Shown one piece after another: positions 34,150 through 43,895 of a stretch of DNA of 64,000 bases; positions within the stretch are counted from its first letter, which is position 1, and each line of letters starts with the position of its first letter. Both the position numbers and the translations under genes were made by a program. The notes under the pieces were generated by a model that saw nothing but the letters and a program-made list of their open reading frames with translations, was not told where the DNA came from and searched no databases. Source of the stretch: Oasisia sp. SBJ-2009. Lineage: Eukaryota; Annelida; Polychaeta; Sabellida; Siboglinidae. The stretch spans positions 45,677,423 to 45,741,422 of the forward strand of contig OZ024854.1 of the NCBI GenBank assembly GCA_964017155.1. Direction: 5' to 3'.

Positions 34150-34800
34150 AATGTGAAGCCTGTAACCGGCTAGGGGACACATCAAGTGAAGAAGAATTCG
34201 TGGGATTTTCACCGAAAGATATGGAAATAATGGAGACCCGGGATCGGTCGACCACACTGGGTCGGGTGAGTGACGACGAAGTCGACGTTTCTGACTTTGA
34301 TGATAGTGACATCGCCAGCTCTGATGTCGACAAAGCGGAGACAGAAGTTGCCGGTGTTTCAGAGCAACAATGGAGCAACAGTCTCGTTGACCAGCCAGAC
34401 ATTGCATTTGTTGCCAAAGCAAACGTAGGGGGTCAGTGATGCTGATCGATGCCGTGAAATAACTGCCGGACAACTTTTCGGTCTGTTCTTCATTGACTAT
34501 TTGTTTTGACTGATTGTTGGTGAGACAAATCGATATGCCACCCAGTGCCTGAAACAGGCACCATAGAAGGGAAAGAAGCATTCTGGATGGACGGATATGA
34601 CAGTTCCCTAACTGAAGACTTGGTAAGACTGTTTTTGGTGACGGGGATTGTCCAGAAGGGACGTTTGGGGGAATCCTGATCCACACACTGGCTAAGCCAG
34701 AACCCTGGCTTCAATGACACCATGCTGTCTGTAAAACCGCTTTCTGCAAATTCTGTGCTACATCAACTGTGTGGATAATGCTCAGGTTCTTCGTTGCCAT
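34150..34800 (+). pseudogene. piggyBac-like transposase N-terminal remnant
   Basis: An acidic start ('EEEFVGFSPKDMEI', 'DDSDIASSDVDKAE') is followed, across frameshifts, by 'ITAGQLFGLFFIDYLF', 'GETNRYATQCL' and 'NRFLQILCYINCVDN'. These are the 'eyF.lf....l...v.eTNrYA' and 'RF..il.ylhf.dN' blocks of DDE_Tnp_1_7 transposases. The catalytic part is absent. It is a different lineage from the piggyBac at 38272, whose N-terminus is not alike. Confidence 0.65.
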
Positions 34801-34839
34801 GAATGATGGGCTGATCTATGGGCGCTTGTTTGCGCTGAG

Positions 34840-35045
34840 ATCAAATGTCAACGCTTCTAATGGCTTGGACACATCCTTAGAATGGGCCAAGACCAAGAAA
34901 GAAAAGAAAAAAGAAAGCCTAGATGCCCAAAGACCAGCTGGAGACATAAGACAGCAATTGAGTTACTAGCCAAGATGAAGCTTGTGGTGCAAGGCACAGT
35001 CAGTTAGAGAGACGTTTTATGTTCCATTAGGGAAAAGGAGGATAA
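34840..35045 (+). pseudogene. LINE 3' end fragment
   Basis: Reads 'WLGHILRMGQDQ', 'CPKTSWR' and, after a frame change, 'RDVLCSIREKED'. This resembles the conserved C-terminal 'WlGHvlRm.......GRPktTWrR' tail of craniate and invertebrate LINE polymerases. Too short for a clade. Confidence 0.5.
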
Positions 35046-35253
35046 GTAAGTAAACTTACAAGTATTAAACATACTGAAAATGATAACATCACTGAAACAT
35101 AACCTTATTTAACTATAGACAGATTTTACATTTTTGGGTTACAGTAGAATGTCCATAATGAAAAAATACAATCAAAACATAATACAGGAAAATCTGTGCT
35201 GCTGATGTGCAAATCCTACAATAAAATAATGTTTGAATCTGAATCAGACTAAC

Positions 35254-35395
35254 CTTTATAGAAATAGTAGGCTCTGGTGCCGTCTTGTCGCACATAGAAC
35301 TGGTCAGCCAACTTATGACCACGAGAAAACCGAAGCATTGCATGGTCATATATGCCATAATCACGAAACAAAACACGGCCTCCAGGGGGCAGTAC
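35254..35395 (-). CDS. METTL6: METTL6 exon (3' of the pair)
   Basis: On the minus strand an acceptor (ATACAG) ends at 35396 and the exon runs 35395-35254 to a donor (AAAG|GTTAG). It encodes 'VLPPGGRVLFRDYGIYDHAM', 'LRFSRGHKLADQFYVRQDG' and 'TRAYYFYK', the strongly conserved segment of METTL6/METTL2-type methyltransferases that follows the 'ENI.KVL' helix. It joins the other exon in phase 0 and ends in phase 1. METTL6 makes 3-methylcytidine at position 32 of certain tRNAs, usually with seryl-tRNA synthetase. The final exon (about 60 residues in relatives) was not found to the left and either lies far away or outside the window. Confidence 0.85.
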
Positions 35396-35712
35396 CTGTA
35401 TCAGAAACATGAAAGTACATGTACAGTAGGTACCTAATTATTGGCATTAACATACATACTTTGATTTTAATGCTAGGCTTGTTTCATGTTAATGAGCCTG
35501 CTAAGTATCTAGTAACCATTACAAAATGTTGGTTGTCTTACATATTCTTTATTTAGTTTTGGTGAAATCATTGCCTCAACCAGTCAATCATTTACACATA
35601 AATAAAACTATTAATCATTATTATTAACCAATTAATGAATGAGTTTTAATCTACTTTGACATAGTTACTTACAAAACAGCAATACAACCTTTGACCAAGA
35701 CAAAACACGTAC

Positions 35713-36015
35713 CTTAGCGATGTTTTCCAGAGCTAGTCGCATTTTGTCTGGATGAATGGCCGAGAGGACAAATATCATTGTGACGAGATCAACAGGACGT
35801 TGCACGTGTTCACTGAGCGTGTCCGTGGTGATGTCACACTGGAAGGCATGGCATCGGTCCTCACTGTACAGCGGGTTCTCCTGCACAAACTGGACAGCCC
35901 GGGGAGAGAAGTCACAGGCGTAGAAGAATAGACTCGGGTCTTCCTCCAGCAGTGGGAACACAAAGTTACCGACACCACATCCCACTTCTAGTATCACAAG
36001 TGGAGACCCACACTC
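35713..36015 (-). CDS. METTL6: METTL6 exon (SAM-binding)
   Basis: Minus strand, acceptor TTGTAG at 36016-36021, donor AAG|GTACG at 35713/35712, 303 bases in phase 0. It encodes 'ILEVGCGVGNFVFPLLEEDP' (motif I, SAM-binding GCGVGN), 'ACDFSPRAVQFV' (motif II acidic Asp), 'NPLYSEDRCHAFQCDIT' and 'TMIFVLSAIHPDKM'. 'LLEEDP', 'CDFSPRA' and 'NPLY..dRC' favour METTL6 over METTL2 or METTL8. No upstream N-terminal exons were recognised to the right; that intron would have to contain YR-B and everything after it, so the gene may span much of the window or be a fragment. Codon use is normal and there are no breaks. Confidence 0.88.
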
Positions 36016-36458
36016 CTACAACAGATGTTGATTATGTAGACACTCTGACTGCATTGTTATTTACATTATTAACAATTAAATGGGTGTTCATTTGTCACCT
36101 TGTTGGCTGTTATGACTGAAATAAAATATTGTGAAAGTTTAGACAGTAATATACATACAAAATATATTTCTTCAAGTTGCTGTGAGATTATAGTAATAAA
36201 GTTTATTGGTAGTTTCTATAAAATGTACATCCATTATTAGGGTAATTCTCTGAACAGAAACACTGTTTTATATTGTTCATGCATTTTCAATACAATAGTA
36301 CCTGTCTGTCAAATGAAGGGAAATTTATCTTATGTGAAGCAGTGACCAAGACGGTGGTGCCGCCTAGCGGAGTAGGCCAGTGATATCCTGGCGGGTTAGG
36401 TAGGTACTCGGGGACTTACCTGTGGTATGTCATGATATGGCGAAGTAATTAGCCCTCG

Positions 36459-36469
36459 GTATTTATAAA
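36459..36469 (+). promoter_or_regulatory. TATA-like element of YR-B
   Basis: GTATTTATAAAC about 370 bases before the SGNH start, with an initiator-like TTATTCAG about 30 bases further. Position corresponds to the TATAAAGG of YR-C. Prediction only. Confidence 0.45.
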
Positions 36470-36831
36470 CCAGTGGGAACCAGTTATTCAGCCCCTTCGC
36501 TGTTCGCCGTAAAACAAGCTGCGCTGGTTTTCCGATCGAGTTCATTATTCACGATTTGCGTTATTTGTTACAATTATATTTGATTATTGTTATACAGTGT
36601 TATTTTGTCTAACCGCTGGTATTAGTTTGTTCCAGCGTGGATCGTGCGGCTTCGCCTTCATTGACGTTGACGTCATGTCGTCGGTGATTCCCAATTTCTT
36701 TGTCTCATCCCTCGTGGCGTGGGCGGCCCCATTTTGGACACGGGCCAAGGTAAACGCTGGGATTATGCGTTGGAGGGTGAAGCACAGTTTGGGAGTTAAG
36801 TATTCTTTTATTACGTGGGCTTTTTGGTATT

Positions 36832-37437
36832 ATGTCGACTGTTTCAGATAGTCGTGATTTAGCGCTTGTTCTTGGGGATAGTCATGTCTACTGGCTAGGG
36901 CGTTTTGGGTCTAATTCAATGGTCCGTTTTGGGTCGGGTCCTGATTTTCAGGGCGATAATTGCTGCATTCGGTTTAGTGGTTTTCGGGGTGGCTCCGTAG
37001 TCAGTCTCAGGCAGGTAACGAGTCTGTTAGCGGCCGAGGTCCCACGGGTTGTTGTTCTCGCGCTTGGGGGTAACGACATTAATTCCACTACGGATCACGC
37101 GCTGTTGGTAGGTATGCGTTTATTTGAATTCACAAAGTCGTTAGTGAGTCGGGGTGTTGAACGTGTTGTTATGACCCAGGTGCTTTGCCGCCAGAGTTTC
37201 CGCCATCTTTCCGTTGCCGAGGGTTCCCGTAGAATTCTTGAAATTAACGAGTTCCTCGCCCCTGTGTGTGCTACAAAGCACATCCGCTTTTGGAAGCATA
37301 AGGGGATGTGGAATTCGCCTCTGATTATTTTTAGGGGGGATTGTGTTCACTTCAACGACTTGGGCAATTACAACTTGTGGCGTAGTGTGCGTGGGGCAGT
37401 ATTTCTTGCTTTGAAGGGGATTAATGGCCGCTGTTAA
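36832..37437 (+). CDS. SGNH-hydrolase ORF of YR-B, intact
   Basis: 201 residues, uninterrupted. Block I 'LVLGDSHVYW' with Ser17, a Gly-rich turn 'FSGFRGGSVVS', block III 'ALGGNDINS' (Asn81), 'VGMRLFEFTKSLVSRGVERV', and block V 'GDCVHFNDLGNY' with Asp170 and His173, giving the full SGNH/GDSL catalytic set. No signal peptide or membrane segment. SGNH ORFs are known as an accessory gene of some Ngaro elements; substrate unknown. It shares residue spacing with the YR-C protein (Asp170/His173 in both). The reading frame is intact although gag and pol of the same element are broken. Start chosen as the first ATG before block I; a longer upstream frame is different. Confidence 0.85.
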   Translation: MSTVSDSRDLALVLGDSHVYWLGRFGSNSMVRFGSGPDFQGDNCCIRFSGFRGGSVVSLRQVTSLLAAEVPRVVVLALGGNDINSTTDHALLVGMRLFEFTKSLVSRGVERVVMTQVLCRQSFRHLSVAEGSRRILEINEFLAPVCATKHIRFWKHKGMWNSPLIIFRGDCVHFNDLGNYNLWRSVRGAVFLALKGINGRC

Positions 37438-37527
37438 TAGGGGTGTCAATGGGAAGGTGGCGGTTCTCCTGGTGGCAGTCAGATGTGTCAGTATCGCCTG
37501 ATTTGTGTGTTTGTCATGTGTTACTTC

Positions 37528-37552
37528 AATAAAGTCAATAAAACAAAATAAA
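37528..37552 (+). terminator. Clustered AATAAA polyadenylation signals
   Basis: Three AATAAA hexamers within 25 bases, about 90 bases after the SGNH stop codon, followed by an (AAC)n stretch (37551-37570). They could end an SGNH-only transcript before the tandem array. Prediction only. Confidence 0.45.
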
Positions 37553-37602
37553 CAACAACAACAACAACAAAACCCACACAAACAACAAGAAAGAAGAAAA
37601 AT

Positions 37603-38008
37603 AAGTGTCTTGTACTTAAAAGTGTACTTGCTACGTCATTATGCGCGGTGCATGTGTCTAGTACTCAAGTGTACTTGCAACTAGCATATACTGGGTGCTC
37701 GTGTCTAGTACTCAAGTGTACTTGCAACTAACATATCCGGAGTGCACGTGTCTAGTACTCAAGTGTACTTGCAACTCAGTTTTCTAAGTGCACATGTCTA
37801 GTACTCAAGTATACTAGCAACTAACATATCTGGGGTGCACGTGTCTAGTACTCAAGTGTACTTGGAACTACCTTATAAAACTATACTGTTCGTGTCTCTT
37901 ACTTAAAGGGTACTTCCAAAGTTAATCTACGATTTGTGCTAGTCTCTCGTACTTAATGGTGTACGTGCAACTTATATTATACTGTCGGTGCTAGTGCCTC
38001 GTACTTAA
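37603..38008. repeat. Tandem array of YR-B, 47-52 bp units, about nine copies
   Basis: Units of the form GTGTCTAGTACTCAAGTGTA followed by CTTGCAACTAACATATC, diverging toward the right end where CTCAAG becomes CTTAA. The last unit is cut at its TTAA by the piggyBac insertion and resumes after 41077. Confidence 0.92.
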
Positions 38009-38085
38009 CCCATTTCATTCGGGATACGCCCGCGGGCGTAGTTGACCTTTTCATTCGGGATACGCCTGCAGGCGTAGTCAACACA
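38009..38085. repeat. Subterminal palindromic direct repeats of piggyBac
   Basis: TTTCATTCGGGATACGCC followed by a self-complementary GCCCGCGGGC or GCCTGCAGGC and GTAGT occurs twice, about 39 bp apart, starting inside the terminal repeat. Such repeats are plausible transposase-binding sites. Confidence 0.75.
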
Positions 38086-38271
38086 CGAGGCGACGTCATC
38101 TGGTATTTATAGAAACTGTGTGCACCATGACATGCTTTTGCCATTTTTCCCATGATGCAGTAGGACCACACTACCGGTTGGAAGCCATTTGCAATTTTTC
38201 AACCGCGTGCTTTGTAAGAGATAGTAGAGAAAGTTTGAGCGATATATTTTGGTGATTTTTGGGATTTAAAA

Positions 38272-39972
38272 ATGGCGGACGATGGCGCGATTAGTGATGG
38301 CAGTGACATTGATGACGGAGATACGCAAATGGGAAGCAATACGGGAAGTTCGTCGACCAGTTTGTCATCAGAAGGTGACTTAGAAGAACGGCATGCTGTG
38401 GGTGAACAGTGGGTGCGAAACTTGTTCGCCGAAGACGACTCGGACGACTCGGTCTTCGCTGGCTTCCAAGCCGCCTGGAAGGAGCGCGACTTCGTCCAAC
38501 GTTTGACGATGGATTTCCGTGGAATCGGCGGGGCATCCGTTCTACATCCACCAGAAGCGAACCCGGGGATGTATTTCGACCAGTTCTGGACTGGGGAAAT
38601 GTGGCAGCAACTGGTAGACGAGACCAACCGATATGCCGACCAGGAGAGGCGGCGAAACCCACCACCACCGTCGGCCCCCGTCTGGACGCCTGTCGCTACC
38701 GACGAGATGAGGGCGTTTGTTGGCTTGTGCTTTGCCATGGGAATTCTGCGTCTGCCGTCCCGAAATGACTATTGGAGGGTGAGCAACTGGCTGCTGAAGA
38801 CGAACTTTGGCACTGTGATGGCCAGGGACAGGTTTAACCTCATTTGGCGTTACCTCCACCTGGCCAACAACGACGTCCCGGGTGCTGAAGGCGACAAACT
38901 TGTCAAGATTCGTTGGTTCGTGGACTTCCTGAATGAGCAGTTTCAGGCAGTGTATGTACCGTACGGCAAGTACACTGTTGATGAGAGTATGGTGAAGTTC
39001 AAGGGGCGACTTGAGTTTCGGCAATACCTGCCTGCCAAGCCGACAAAGTGGGGTGTCAAGGTGTGGGTGCTGGCAGAAAGTGACACTGGCTACCTGTCCA
39101 AGTTCCAGGTGTACACCGGTAGGGCTCCTGGAGGACAGGAACGTGGCTTGACGCACCGTGTTGTCACTGACATGGTCGACCACCTGTACGGGCAGTACAC
39201 ACAGGTGTACTTCGACAACTTTTATACGAGTCCCGACCTGCTGACGTACCTGCATGCCCGGCAGGTGTATGCGTGTGGCACTGTCCGGGCCAACCGCAAG
39301 AACCTGCCAACCGCCCTGCTGCCCAAGAACGTCGCTTTGCAGCGACATGAGTTCAAGGTTGCACAGAAGGACGAGCTCTCATTTGTTGTGTGGCAGGACA
39401 CAAAGCCAGTGTGTGTCCTGTCCAACTTCCACGACCCTACTGCGATGGGAGCCGTGTCACGACGTGTGCGACTGGGCGGTGGCGCTCAGCAGGTGGCAGT
39501 CCCTGCGGTTGTGGCTGACTACCAAAAGTACATGAAGGGGGTAGACCTGATGGACCAGATGATTGGGTATTACATCATCCAGCATCGGTCCAAGAAATGG
39601 TGGAGGCGCATCTTCCACTACTTGATGATGGCCTCGGCGTACAACGCGTACGTTGTAGCACGAGACACCAACCCAGAGATGGTGGCGACCGAGTGGCCAA
39701 ACTTCCAGGACTTTCTTGAAGAGATCATCTTGTGGCTGGTGGGAGAAGTCAGATCGCGACGGGACCCTGCTGCCAATCCACGCCCTGCCCCCGGTGCAGG
39801 CAGACACGACATCATCAAGATGTACGAGAAAAAAAGAACGTGCATCGAGTGTTCGATGAGTGCTGCAGCCGGCGAACGACGTGGCACTACCAAGCACGGC
39901 TGTCAGCAGTGTCAGCAACCCGTGCACTTGGAATGTGTCTGCACACATTTCCACAGGCTATTCAACCTGTGA
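38272..39972 (+). CDS. piggyBac transposase, apparently intact
   Basis: 566 residues from ATG in a good context (AAAATGG). An acidic disordered N-terminus (residues 1-65) is followed by the DDE_Tnp_1_7 domain: 'TNRYADQERRR', 'FVGLCFAMGILRLPSRNDYW', 'FNLIWRYLHLANND', 'YTVDESMVKFKGR' (Asp237), 'TQVYFDNFYTSPDLL' (Asp315), 'KGVDLMDQMIGYY' (Asp428), 'KKWWRRIFHYLMM'. The three Asp match the piggyBac catalytic triad. The C-terminus has the Cys/His cross-brace finger (CIEC at 524-527, then HGCQQCQQPVHLEC), which binds the element ends in this family. It cuts and pastes DNA at TTAA. No stop or frameshift is seen. Length is normal for the family. Confidence 0.95.
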   Translation: MADDGAISDGSDIDDGDTQMGSNTGSSSTSLSSEGDLEERHAVGEQWVRNLFAEDDSDDSVFAGFQAAWKERDFVQRLTMDFRGIGGASVLHPPEANPGMYFDQFWTGEMWQQLVDETNRYADQERRRNPPPPSAPVWTPVATDEMRAFVGLCFAMGILRLPSRNDYWRVSNWLLKTNFGTVMARDRFNLIWRYLHLANNDVPGAEGDKLVKIRWFVDFLNEQFQAVYVPYGKYTVDESMVKFKGRLEFRQYLPAKPTKWGVKVWVLAESDTGYLSKFQVYTGRAPGGQERGLTHRVVTDMVDHLYGQYTQVYFDNFYTSPDLLTYLHARQVYACGTVRANRKNLPTALLPKNVALQRHEFKVAQKDELSFVVWQDTKPVCVLSNFHDPTAMGAVSRRVRLGGGAQQVAVPAVVADYQKYMKGVDLMDQMIGYYIIQHRSKKWWRRIFHYLMMASAYNAYVVARDTNPEMVATEWPNFQDFLEEIILWLVGEVRSRRDPAANPRPAPGAGRHDIIKMYEKKRTCIECSMSAAAGERRGTTKHGCQQCQQPVHLECVCTHFHRLFNL

Positions 39973-39997
39973 GGTGTCTGTGAATGATGTGAACTGT

Positions 39998-40097
39998 GAC
40001 GGCCAGTGAACTTTGACGGCCAGTGAACGTTGTAAACTGTGACGGCCAGTGAACTTTGGCGGCCAGTGAACATTGTAAACTGTGACGGCCAGTGAAT
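39998..40097. repeat. Short tandem repeat in the piggyBac 3' region
   Basis: GACGGCCAGTGAA recurs five times at 15- to 29-base spacing right after the transposase stop codon. Confidence 0.9.
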
Positions 40098-40321
40098 GAT
40101 AACATGAACAGTTCTGTCAAGTGATTGTTTGGTTTATATTAAATTTTATTATGCACATTATGCCTTGTAATCCTTTGCAACATAAACTGTTGAACAGCAT
40201 TTGTATTATCAGTAATAATAATTATGTAAGAAAATTATCATTTGGTTTTCATGACACTTCATTCAGTAAAGTGTAACTTTTGACTGAGATATGATATTTA
40301 CATAATTTTTTTACCAGTTAC

Positions 40322-40935
40322 TGAAGAATTGAATTTGGGAGGTTTCTTTCACAGAGTGTATGCCCTTTCTGAGTGGCTGTATAGATGTAAAACAAGTCCA
40401 AAGTTGATGTATACGTTTTATTTTTGTTTTCTTTCTCTTCATTCTTCTTCTTTACCGCAATACATCTTCCACTATGCACCCTCTACACAAACAATGGCAA
40501 CATCATCATGTAGGCAATTCTCTCCCGATTCCAAAACTGTATGGGTTTATGCACATTTCTTCAACAGTTGTCTGTAAAAAATATAATAGAGGCGTTCATG
40601 AGTTGGTGTTGGGAAAGTTAACTTTTCCAATTTGCGACAGTGTTTGTTCAAAAACTTGTATCTTCAGATTGAAAAAAGATATTTACATGAAATTTGTACC
40701 ACTATTTCAAGAAATGAATTTGGGAGGTTTCTTCCATTGGATGTATGACCTTCCTGAGTGGCTATATATAGGTAAAACAAGGTCAAAGTGTAATGTAAAA
40801 TATTTTTTTGTATTGCTACTTTTTCTTCTTCTTCTTTACCTTGAAACTATTTCATCCATGGGCATGCTACATAAACAATTTTACCATCATCATGTAGGCA
40901 ATTCTTTCCTGATTCCAGAAATGTAAGGGTTTATA
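40322..40935. repeat. Direct duplication, about 230 bp at 385-bp spacing, in piggyBac
   Basis: 40327-40560 and 40711-40935 share GAATTTGGGAGGTTTCTT, CTGAGTGGCT, CATCATCATGTAGGCAATTC and a TTCTTCTTC tract. No coding. Confidence 0.85.
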
Positions 40936-41286
40936 TACTTTCATTCAACCAGTACCTCAGAAAAAATAAATATGTGACCCAACCGTCAAAATAATCTATC
41001 GCGACTGTAAAATTGAGATTTTCTTCAGATCTGAGCAATGTGGCCAACTAACTAGCTGTCAGAATGAAATGGGTTAAGATGTAATTCAATGAAATATACC
41101 ACTTGTATACATGTCTCCTACATACGGGGGTATTTGCTATGATGCAGTCATCGGTTACGGTAATGGAGGGGTCAGTTTCCTTTGACTCTTGGGCAACGTG
41201 CATGGCAGTCTCTGCATAATATAGGTTTATGTTCATGGGAACAACACAGTAGTTCTTCCTTTTACTCCGCTTATTGATGTTGTAGC

Positions 41287-42400
41287 ATGCCTCCGGTGAG
41301 ACAGTCGACCCGGCAAAGGGCCACATCGGCAGCGCTAGGACGCCCCCGCGGGTGACAGCATCGTCACTCGTCCCTACGGCTCGCTTCACTCCCGCTGCGA
41401 CCACAGGGGTGGCTCAGCAACAACTCACTGCATCAGATGCCGCCGTAGCAGATCTCTGTCGCGAGATGACTGAAATTCGCGAGATGTTACAATCTGTGTG
41501 TCCCGCTACAGCAGCACCATCGACCGAAGTGGCTACCGACCCTCTGGCACAGACAGCAGCGTCACTTCCTGGACCTTTGTCTTCCAACTTGGCCCACTGT
41601 AGCTGATATGGTAGAGACAGCAGCTGTCCAACCCAGGGATGATATTGTAGAGGCCATATGTAATCTACCAGGGCCGACGCAGACAAGGATATCGCCTATG
41701 ACCACCAACACCCTTTCCATCCATTGTCATGTTCCCGCTAAAGTTCGTGCTAAACTCTGGTCGGACGAATTTGTCGACATCTTTTCACTACTCCCTGAAG
41801 TTACCTTAGCACAACGAGAGATGGCTTTAACTGTGCTTCTTGGGGGGGGGGGGGTAACGGGGAACCCACCGTCTGCGTCACCCCTCGGTCGAAGGCCGAG
41901 GTTCCTACATTCTATATGTGGGCGAAGGCTTTTGACATTTTTTAATTTGTCATTCTCTTGAAGCCAGGTCATTTGATGGATGCTCCTAAGCTGCTGCACT
42001 ACCGGCATGTAATCCAGAATCTGTATGAGAGGGGTGGGAACTGGCGTGGGTACGATGAGTCTTTCAGAACACTCCGTTCAGTCGAGGGATGGCCATGGGA
42101 TCACATGCACTCACAGCTGTGGCTTATGTCCACTCAGCAGTAAAAAGCAGCTCCACACGTCAGGCCCCCCTTTCTCAACAAAGGACCGGGCCCATGATCT
42201 ATGGGTACCTGTTACGCTTTCAACATCAACGGTAAGTGTTCATTCCATTCCATGCAGGTTTAAACATGTCTGCAAGTGGTGTGGGGGGCCCATCCAGGGT
42301 TCAGATGTCCCTCACGTAAGCGTGCCCCGTCTCCAATACACTGGGTGGCTTCAGGCAGTAAACCAGTCGTACCTTCGCCAGTGTCGCCTAAAGTGTTACA
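41287..42400 (+). pseudogene. Gag of YR-B, frameshifted
   Basis: The start MPPVRQSTRQR follows a splice-acceptor-like TTGTAG. Frames then alternate: a coiled coil ('LCREMTEIREMLQSVCP'), 'HCHVPAKVRAKLWSDEFVDI' (collinear with 'HAHVSEKTRDRIWAGEFVDL' of YR-C), a run of G near 41843 that shifts the frame, 'NLYERGGNWRGYDESF', and a finger with 'CYAFNINGKC', 'CKWCGG' and 'GAHPGFRCP'. At least four frame changes. The protein would form the particle and bind RNA. Confidence 0.75.
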
Positions 42401-43340
42401 AGATATGTTACAGGGTTACGATAATCTCAAGAGTACATATCTGTTTAACGGTTTCACAGTTGGGTTTAACAGAGGTTGTTTGGGGTTCCTGCCTTTCAGT
42501 TTCCATACGTCATAGACGATAGGTTGACGAAATAGCAGGCATTAGGGCGTATATTGGGCCCTTTCACAGTACGTCCAACAGATCCAGTTTTCAGGGTGCC
42601 ACCATTTGGGGTAGTGCCTAAGAAATTGCCTGGGGAGTTTCGTATGATTCCCAATCTATCTTACCCTCTTGGTGAATCTGTTAATGATTCTATACCAGCT
42701 GAGCTAACTAGGGTGCATTATGCGACCATTCAAAATACAATATCATTTATTAAATCTACACAGTTCATTGAATCAGCATTCAGGATCATTACTGTGGCAC
42801 CCAATGACACACCGCTGTTGGGCTTCTGTTGGAGAGATAAATATTACATGGATGCTGTCCTTCCCATGGGTTGTGCTAGTTCGTGTGCTATATTTGAATC
42901 GTTTAGCACAGCTGTGGAGTGGGTGGCAGAGCACAAGCTGGGTTTGACAAAGGTTATACATGTACTAGATGATTTCCTTGTGTTAGCCGAGTCTAAAGAG
43001 AAATGTGAGCGCGATTTGCATGCATTTATGAATATGTGTCAACACTTAGGTGTCCCTTTAGCACCCACGAAGACAGTTGGCCCGTGTACAACTATCCAGT
43101 TTTTGGGCATTACTATTGATACTGTAGCTATGGAGACCTGCGTACCTGACGACAAGCTAGACAAAGGTCGATTATTGATCCGTTCTTTCCTGGCCAAGCA
43201 CAAGGTGACACTCAGGGAAGCGCAGAGTTTAGCCGGACTGTTAGAATTCATGTGTTGTGTAATTCGGTTTGAAAGGGCATTTTCACGACGGTTAATTGAT
43301 CTAACGCTAGCAGTAACCAAACCTAATCATCACATTAGGT
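42330..43340 (+). pseudogene. Reverse transcriptase of YR-B
   Basis: 42330-42500 reads 'SPKVLQDMLQGYDNLKSTYL' and 'NGFTVGFNRG'. After a stop, 42554-43363 is open: 'PPFGVVPKKLPGEFRMIPNL', 'NTISFIKSTQ', 'ESAFRIITV', 'GFCWRDKYYMDAVLPMGCAS', 'VIHVLDDFLVLAES' (catalytic xxDD as LDD) and 'VPLAPTKTVGPCTTIQFLGI'. The first catalytic block ('AKVDIEAAFRI' in YR-C) has lost its Asp by a short deletion around 42765, so it is inactive. Confidence 0.8.
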
Positions 43341-43344
43341 TGAC

Positions 43345-43895
43345 ATGCCACTGGATCTGTTAGTCTGGCAGGAATTTTTGGAGCAATTTAATGGTAAGTC
43401 ATTCTTTGTGGATGACATCTTTCTGACAGGTGATTACTTGCAATTGTTCACCAATGCCATGGGGAGGGGGGCATCGGATATGGAGCTGTTTGTGGGCCCG
43501 AATGGGTTTTTGATTAATGGCCCCTGTCCTGATTAGCTCTTAACATTACAGTGTTGGAGTTGTATCCAATTATGACTGCAGTAGAAATATGGGGTAAAGC
43601 CTGGATGAATAGTACCGGGTGTTTTTTCACTGATAATGAAGCACTAGTCTCCGTGATTAACAAGCAGTCATCTAGGGAAACAGCTGTCATGATGTTGCTA
43701 CGTAAGTTGATTTTGACATGTCTCCGCTATAACATTAACTTTACAGCTAGACATGTGCCTGGCCGAGACAATACCATAGCTGAAAAATTGTCGCGTTCTC
43801 AGATACTCGAGTTCCGGACACTCACTCCATGGGCCAACTCCAAACTGGCAACCGTACTGCCACACCTCTACCCAGAATCATTTCTGATACGGTAG
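43345..43895 (+). pseudogene. RNase H of YR-B
   Basis: 'LVWQEFLEQFNGKSFFVDDI' and 'YLQLFTNAMGRGA' (normally FTDA; the catalytic Asp is Asn) in one frame, then after a break 'LELYPIMTAVEIWG' (catalytic Glu), 'CFFTDNEALVSVIN' (catalytic Asp) and 'ARHVPGRDNTIAEKLSR' in 43551-43895. The frame change near 43540 and the Asp-to-Asn change indicate loss of function. Confidence 0.8.

Larger units (their letters stand above)
38009..41073 (+). mobile_element. Complete piggyBac transposon with TTAA duplication
   Basis: Flanked by TTAA at 38005-38008 and 41074-41077. Ends are CCCATTTCATTC at the left and GAATGAAATGGG at the right, a perfect 12-bp terminal inverted repeat. 3065 bp long with a single uninterrupted transposase gene, a repeat-rich 3' part and subterminal repeats at the left end. 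All structural parts of a mobile piggyBac are present, so recent activity is likely. It sits inside the tandem array of YR-B. Confidence 0.93.

Noticed and set aside
36597..36851. 84-codon frame before the SGNH ORF of YR-B as an extra gene
   Set aside because: No motif and no counterpart in YR-C or YR-D; a splice between 36748 and 36852 would put the SGNH frame out of phase.
37603..38008. Regularly spaced repeats that could be mistaken for a CRISPR array
   Set aside because: Units are contiguous without unique spacers, and the genome is eukaryotic. The same holds for the arrays at 16849, 27825, 32385, 49835 and 60585.
38199..39954. Long minus-strand frames opposite the piggyBac transposase (up to 268 codons)
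   Set aside because: Antisense shadows of a well-conserved sense gene; translated sequences have no family resemblance.
39998..40097. GACGGCCAGTGAA repeats resemble the M13/pUC forward-primer region
   Set aside because: The match is about 13 bases, recurs five times with different neighbours, and no other vector sequence is present. It is a natural short tandem repeat after the transposase gene.
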